8,266 nt of DNA from Bacillota bacterium. Lineage in GTDB: Bacteria; Bacillota; Clostridia; Christensenellales; CAG-138. The stretch's first letter is position 1, and each line of letters opens with the position of its first letter. Below are positions 5,033 to 8,266 of the stretch, piece after piece. The translations under genes were made by a program, and so were the position numbers. A model generated the notes under the pieces. That model had not been told where the DNA came from. It did not search any database and saw only the letters and a list, made by a program, of their open reading frames with translations. The DNA lies in contig JAEZLG010000057.1 of assembly GCA_023435855.1 (NCBI GenBank), forward strand, positions 1 to 8,266, in the 5' to 3' direction.

Positions 5033-5959
5033 ATGGCGGGGAAAACGCTCGAACAAGCTTTTCAGAAAAACAACGCGCTTTCAATAAAAGAGGTGCGTGA
5101 GGAAGCGGATTTTGACCGTATGTGCGCTATTGAAAGCGCAATTTGCAAGGAAAATGCGGGGGCCTGGCAGCTCCATGTGGGAGAGTTGTGTTTTGACCGA
5201 TACCTTTACGGAAGCGGTGCGGCTGACGTTTACAATTACGGAAAACTCTTGTTTTTAGGTGATACGGCTATCGGTTATGCTCTCGCGTACGCTAAGGAGA
5301 GCGAATTCGAGCTACGGCTCTTAAAGGCGCACGAGGATAGAACGTATGAGGCACTCGGCTTGGTGTGCGCACTGTTTGAAGAGTGCGATACGTTTGCCAC
5401 TGTCGTCAACAGCAGCAACGAAACGCTGTGCCGCGCATTGCTTTCTCACGGGTTTATAAAGGAGGATGAGGAGCGGTATCAGGCGGTGCTCGATCTGAAC
5501 ACATGGGAGCCTTTGACGAGGGCGTCGATCAATCGGATTGCGCCGCTTGTCCCGGCGGATTACGAGGAGCGCATACGCCATGCCGCCCTTCCCTCGGGCT
5601 CCGAGGTATCGGAGGAAATGTTCTTTACCTACCTCGCCTCGCCCGCGTATAAGTTTGCGCGCGAATACGTGGTAAGGGACGCATCCACAAACGCGTTCAT
5701 GGGCTTTATCACCTGGTGGGAGGATAAAAACAGTCAAAGCGCGCTGCTCGAACCCATCGCCTGCCTGCCCGCGTATCGCCGCCAGGGCGTTGCCACTAGT
5801 CTAATCGACCATGGACTTAAGCTGCTCAAAGCGCGGGGCATACGGCATGTGTTCGTCAGTACCTCCATTGACCATGAGTCTGCCATCGCGCTTTACGAGC
5901 GGATGGGCTTTGTAAAAAGCGGCGAGGCGCACCTGTATGTAAAGCGTAAATTGCAGTGA
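5033..5959 (+). CDS. Tandem-GNAT N-acetyltransferase family protein
   Basis: The protein has 308 residues with two GNAT-like halves. The N-terminal half (about 16-155) is degenerate, with a strand/helix pattern and the segment VVNSSNETLCRALLSHGF (124-141) resembling motif B of the fold but no clear acetyl-CoA P-loop. The C-terminal half (about 165-308) is a canonical GNAT: acetyl-CoA-binding motif A CLPAYRRQGVATSLIDHG (244-261) with RRQGVA at 249-254, then STSIDHESAIALYERMGF (276-293), typical of small-molecule or peptide amine acetyltransferases. The substrate cannot be predicted. ATG at 5033 is preferred because GGGGGAGG ends eight bases upstream; an in-frame GTG at 5015 would lie on that site. 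It has its own promoter and appears monocistronic. It lies just outside the element's att site, so it is probably chromosomal. Confidence 0.9.
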   Translation: MAGKTLEQAFQKNNALSIKEVREEADFDRMCAIESAICKENAGAWQLHVGELCFDRYLYGSGAADVYNYGKLLFLGDTAIGYALAYAKESEFELRLLKAHEDRTYEALGLVCALFEECDTFATVVNSSNETLCRALLSHGFIKEDEERYQAVLDLNTWEPLTRASINRIAPLVPADYEERIRHAALPSGSEVSEEMFFTYLASPAYKFAREYVVRDASTNAFMGFITWWEDKNSQSALLEPIACLPAYRRQGVATSLIDHGLKLLKARGIRHVFVSTSIDHESAIALYERMGFVKSGEAHLYVKRKLQ

Positions 5960-5989
5960 TATATTTCGATCATTTGCATATTCCGAAGC

Positions 5990-6016
5990 TTAACAATACA
6001 ACATTTATGCTATGCT
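5990..6016 (+). promoter_or_regulatory. Possible promoter for the amidohydrolase gene
   Basis: TTAACA (5990-5995) and TATGCT (6011-6016) are separated by 15 bases, shorter than the optimal 17. It is the best candidate in the 142-base gap before the amidohydrolase gene. No terminator for the GNAT gene is obvious in the same gap, so read-through is also possible. Confidence 0.35.
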
Positions 6017-6101
6017 TTACAGGGTAAATAAAAGCGAGTTAAAAGAGCCGAATTCGAATGTCCAACCCCACATAAGCTTGTTTTTCTGAGGAGCATACAA
6101 C

Positions 6102-7220
6102 GTGAACAGAAAAAACCTTGAGGCGGTAACGGCTTTGCGCCATGAGCTTCACAGAAACCCCGAGTTATCCATGCAAGAAACATGGACGAAGGGTTACCTG
6201 ATGGATTTTCTTAAGCTACATACCACGCTTGAGATTGTAAACAAGGGCGAATGGTTTTATGCCGTGTACAATGGAGGCGAGGGAAAGCCTTGTATTGCAT
6301 TCCGTGCGGATTTTGACGCCATTGCTATGGACGATAAAATCGACCGGCCTTACGCTTCAAAGACCCCCGGTGTGGCACACAAATGCGGGCACGACGGGCA
6401 TAGTGCCATACTCGCAGGGTTTGCGATGGAGGTAGACCAATATGGGGCCAATAAAAACATCATATTTCTCTTTCAGCCGGGTGAGGAAACTGGACAAGGC
6501 GCGCTGCGCTGCCTTAGCGTGTTTGATGAGCGCAAAATCGATGAGATGTATGCCTTGCACAACATGCCGGGCATTCCTTACGGCGCGGTTGCTCTTAAAA
6601 ACGGCACCATGTTCTGTGCTTCAAGAGGACTTGAGATGCGATTTACGGGTGCTTCCACCCACGCGAGCCAGCCTGAAAAGGGAAAAAACCCTGCCTATGC
6701 TATGGCAGAGGTAATAAGCGCTATTCCTACGATCTACGCACCCGAAAAATACAAAGGGCTCGTTTTGTGCACGGTGGTGCATATGGAGGCAGGGGAGAAG
6801 GCGTTTGGCATTGCGGCTGGTGAGGGGAGCCTCTGGCTGACTTGCCGCGGTCAGTTTGAAGAAGAGATGGAAGCCGCAATAAACGAACTTAGTACGTTTG
6901 CGCTATCAACTTCTAAAAAATATGGGATTACATGCAGTTTCAGCTTTAGCGATGAATTTCCCGAAACGAGTAACCATAAAGATTGTGCGGATAAAGTGCG
7001 TGCAGCGTGTAGAAAAATGGGTGTACCTGTTCAAGAGATGGAGTTGCCCTTCCGAAGCTCAGAGGATTTCGGGCATTTTCTAAAGCACACAAAAGGCGCT
7101 ATTTTCCTAGTTGGCATGGGGGATGGACCTGCCATACATACCGTAAGTTACGATTTTTCGGACGGGCTTATCGAGCCCTCCGAGGAGCTTATCAAAGCGC
7201 TTGCAGCGCTGAACGATTAA
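6102..7220 (+). CDS. M20D-family metallo-amidohydrolase (N-acyl amino acid / aminobenzoyl-glutamate / IAA-amino acid hydrolase type)
   Basis: The protein has 372 residues, slightly short for the family (about 380-400). It hydrolyses an amide bond of an N-acylated amino acid or similar conjugate in the cytoplasm using two metal ions. In order one sees LRHELHRNPELSMQE (12-26), the hallmark N-terminal motif; RADFDAI (68-74); KCGHDGHSA (94-102) with C95 and H97; QPGEETGQGA (125-134) with likely base E128 and ligand E129; LHNMPG (152-157) with H153; and IHTVSYDF near the end with H346. These correspond to the five metal ligands of M20D enzymes such as plant ILL2. The middle (about 175-285) is the dimerisation or lid domain. 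The start is GTG at 6102, with GAGGAG eight bases upstream. There is no signal peptide. The exact substrate is not predictable. A terminator follows. Confidence 0.93.
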   Translation: MNRKNLEAVTALRHELHRNPELSMQETWTKGYLMDFLKLHTTLEIVNKGEWFYAVYNGGEGKPCIAFRADFDAIAMDDKIDRPYASKTPGVAHKCGHDGHSAILAGFAMEVDQYGANKNIIFLFQPGEETGQGALRCLSVFDERKIDEMYALHNMPGIPYGAVALKNGTMFCASRGLEMRFTGASTHASQPEKGKNPAYAMAEVISAIPTIYAPEKYKGLVLCTVVHMEAGEKAFGIAAGEGSLWLTCRGQFEEEMEAAINELSTFALSTSKKYGITCSFSFSDEFPETSNHKDCADKVRAACRKMGVPVQEMELPFRSSEDFGHFLKHTKGAIFLVGMGDGPAIHTVSYDFSDGLIEPSEELIKALAALND

Positions 7221-7261
7221 GCCTGGCTGAAACCTTAACGCTTTTCTAACTTATAGTAAGT

Positions 7262-7302
7262 GCAAAAGGGCCTGCCGGCTATTGGGTGGCAAGCTCTTTT
7301 GC
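7262..7302 (+). terminator. Intrinsic terminator after the amidohydrolase gene
   Basis: GCAAAAGGGCCTGCC (7262-7276) pairs with GGCAAGCTCTTTTGC (7288-7302), with one C-A mismatch and one G-T pair, around an 11-base loop. The right arm contains CTTTTGC and is followed by CTACTTTATT. The left arm's A-tract means it could also end minus-strand transcription arriving from the ClC gene, placing it between two convergent genes. Confidence 0.65.
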
Positions 7303-7325
7303 CTACTTTATTAGGCATAGCAGCA

Positions 7326-7538
7326 TCATGCGCGTTTTACTATCTTACCGTTCATTAACCCGGTGGGCTCGCCGTCAAGAAGCGCGAGCTCGCCGCCCAC
7401 TCTCACCGTTTCCGGCAAAGGCGCGTTTTTGGAGATCGGCTGTATCAGACGGGCGGGTTTTCCTCTGTCAAATTTAGCGGCAGAATACATTTCGGAACTG
7501 CGTCGGGTAATGGAGTGAGCATAGACGTAGAAGGGCAA
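7326..7538 (-). CDS. Uncertain small ORF or gene remnant downstream of the ClC gene (up to 70 aa)
   Basis: I do not recognise it. The frame is open from just after the ClC stop codon (7551-7553), in the same frame as ClC, to a TGA at 7326-7328. Possible starts are TTG at 7538 or ATG at 7490; neither has a good ribosome-binding site. The predicted residues look protein-like (SSEMYSAAKFDRGKPARLIQ, then PETVRVGGELALLDGEPTG), and the codons are mostly G-starting with many GC-ending third positions like neighbouring genes. A beta-rich C-terminal fragment of a degraded gene is the most natural reading. Alternatives are a genuine small gene, or an extension of ClC beyond a mutated stop. ClC proteins with a TrkA-C domain normally end about where the stop is, which argues against the latter. 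Confidence 0.35.
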   Translation of the reverse strand: MPFYVYAHSITRRSSEMYSAAKFDRGKPARLIQPISKNAPLPETVRVGGELALLDGEPTGLMNGKIVKRA

Positions 7539-7550
7539 TAAAGCTATTGC

Positions 7551-8266
7551 CTAGCTTGTCTTTTCCGTAAGCGCCAGTATGGCCTCGCGCTGTTCCGCTT
7601 CATTGTGGGTGTTAATCAAAAATATGAGCGTGTCGTCGGCGCGTAGGAGCGTGTCGCCCTTGGGAATGATATCCTTGCCTTCTCGGCGGACGGCGATCAA
7701 TAAGCAATCCTGCGGAAGCGAAAGCTCACGCACATACCTTCCTGCTGCGGTCGCGCCAAAGTGCAGCACAGTCTCCATGGTGATCTTTTTGCCCTCGTCG
7801 GGAAACGCAGAGCCTTTTTTGTCCTTTAACATATTCTCAAGAAGTGCGTCGTAAACGGGCACGCTTTTGAGCATATCTGCCGTTGCACTTGCGACGACTG
7901 CAATAAGTACAAGTGGAAGCAGATTTTCAAAGGAGCCGGTCATTTCCAAAAGCAATACGACACCCGTCAACGGTGCGCGAACAATGGCTGCAAAAAAGCC
8001 TGCCATCGCCAGGATGATGAAGTTGTTGAACAGCGCCGCGTCAATCCCAAACCATGTAACTGCCGCTTTGCCAAATAAAGAGCCGATGAGCGCGCCTAAA
8101 ATGAGCAGCGGGAAAAAGATACCGCCGGGTGCACCGGAACCGAAGCTAATCATGGAAAACGCAAATTTAACCGCGAGGATACTTAGCAAAAGCAAAAATG
8201 CCGACGTATCTTGAAGGTGCTCAAGTACCGCGTGGCCGCCGCCTAAAGCCACGGGGAAAAGCAGCC
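7551..8266 (-). CDS. ClC-family chloride channel/transporter with C-terminal TrkA-C (RCK_C) domain, 5' end outside window
   Basis: About 237 C-terminal residues are visible; the N-terminal half lies beyond the right edge, so the start is not seen. The visible part opens with FPVALGGGH, typical of ClC helix regions. It continues with a hydrophobic helix and then FGSGAPGGIFFPLLILGALIG, containing the GxFxP-type motif that lines the anion pathway. Further membrane helices include FIILAMAGFFAAIVRAPLTG and LLPLVLIAVVASATADML. After the membrane part, about 70 residues (VLHFGATAAGRYVRELSLPQ through RADDTLIFLIN) match a TrkA-C regulatory domain, a common fusion in bacterial ClC proteins. The protein is an inner-membrane Cl- channel or Cl-/H+ exchanger. 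It reads toward the amidohydrolase gene, convergent with it. Confidence 0.93.
   Translation of the reverse strand, partial: LLFPVALGGGHAVLEHLQDTSAFLLLLSILAVKFAFSMISFGSGAPGGIFFPLLILGALIGSLFGKAAVTWFGIDAALFNNFIILAMAGFFAAIVRAPLTGVVLLLEMTGSFENLLPLVLIAVVASATADMLKSVPVYDALLENMLKDKKGSAFPDEGKKITMETVLHFGATAAGRYVRELSLPQDCLLIAVRREGKDIIPKGDTLLRADDTLIFLINTHNEAEQREAILALTEKTS

Noticed and set aside
5321..5737. 138-residue minus-strand ORF opposite the acetyltransferase gene
   Set aside because: It is a shadow of the GNAT gene, which has clear motifs, a ribosome-binding site and a promoter; the antisense product shows no domain.
7867..8214. 115-residue plus-strand ORF opposite the ClC gene
   Set aside because: It is antisense to conserved membrane helices of ClC; Ala/Ser-rich low-complexity composition typical of a shadow frame.
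1..8266. CRISPR arrays, rRNA, transposase genes
   Set aside because: No regularly spaced repeats, no rRNA signature and no transposase or integrase motif were found on either strand.

Overview
The window looks like a Bacillota (Clostridia-type) genome. Ribosome-binding sites are strong and purine-rich (AAGGAGG-type), base composition is mixed (about half GC by eye), genes are tightly packed, and the proteins look clostridial. The sequence falls into two parts that meet at a tRNA remnant near 4569-4613. No database search was possible, so family names rest on motifs read directly from the translations.

Left part (1 to about 4613): the end of an integrated mobile element. All genes here are on the minus strand and form one compact operon. 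In transcription order it holds a short gene with an apparent frameshift (4153-4021), a 74-residue unknown protein, ParA, ParB, a 91-residue unknown protein, a large protein with a receiver-like N-terminus, proline-rich linker and degenerate TadZ/CpaE-type ATPase domain, and a CpaB/SAF-domain protein that runs off the left edge. Gaps are 12-15 bases or genes overlap, and most starts have a good Shine-Dalgarno. A partition pair next to TadZ- and CpaB-like proteins suggests a conjugative or plasmid-like element carrying a Tad/Flp-pilus-type assembly module. The rest of that module, such as CpaF or TadB/TadC, would lie left of the window and is not seen. Just upstream of the first gene is a perfect 10-bp inverted repeat followed by eight T on the transcribed strand (attenuator or operator). 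About 370 bases between this and the tRNA remnant hold no convincing gene, but contain another 10-bp inverted repeat and short direct repeats, as expected for an element end.

Junction: 4569-4613 is the 3' portion of a tRNA-Arg with anticodon CCT, from anticodon loop through T-arm, acceptor 3' strand and CCA. It has no matching 5' half. This is what the distal att site looks like after integration into a tRNA 3' end. The tRNA's own terminator hairpin follows directly.

Right part (4614-8266): presumed chromosome. First comes about 360 bases of non-coding, repeat-rich DNA (TTCATTATTCAT repeats, a duplicated piece of the terminator, and a possible miniature inverted-repeat element). Then follow a tandem-GNAT acetyltransferase with a good promoter, an M20D-family amidohydrolase with all metal-ligand motifs, a terminator, a small uncertain ORF, and the C-terminal half of a ClC chloride channel/transporter with a fused TrkA-C domain, entering from the right edge on the minus strand. 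These look like ordinary housekeeping or accessory genes without a shared pathway.
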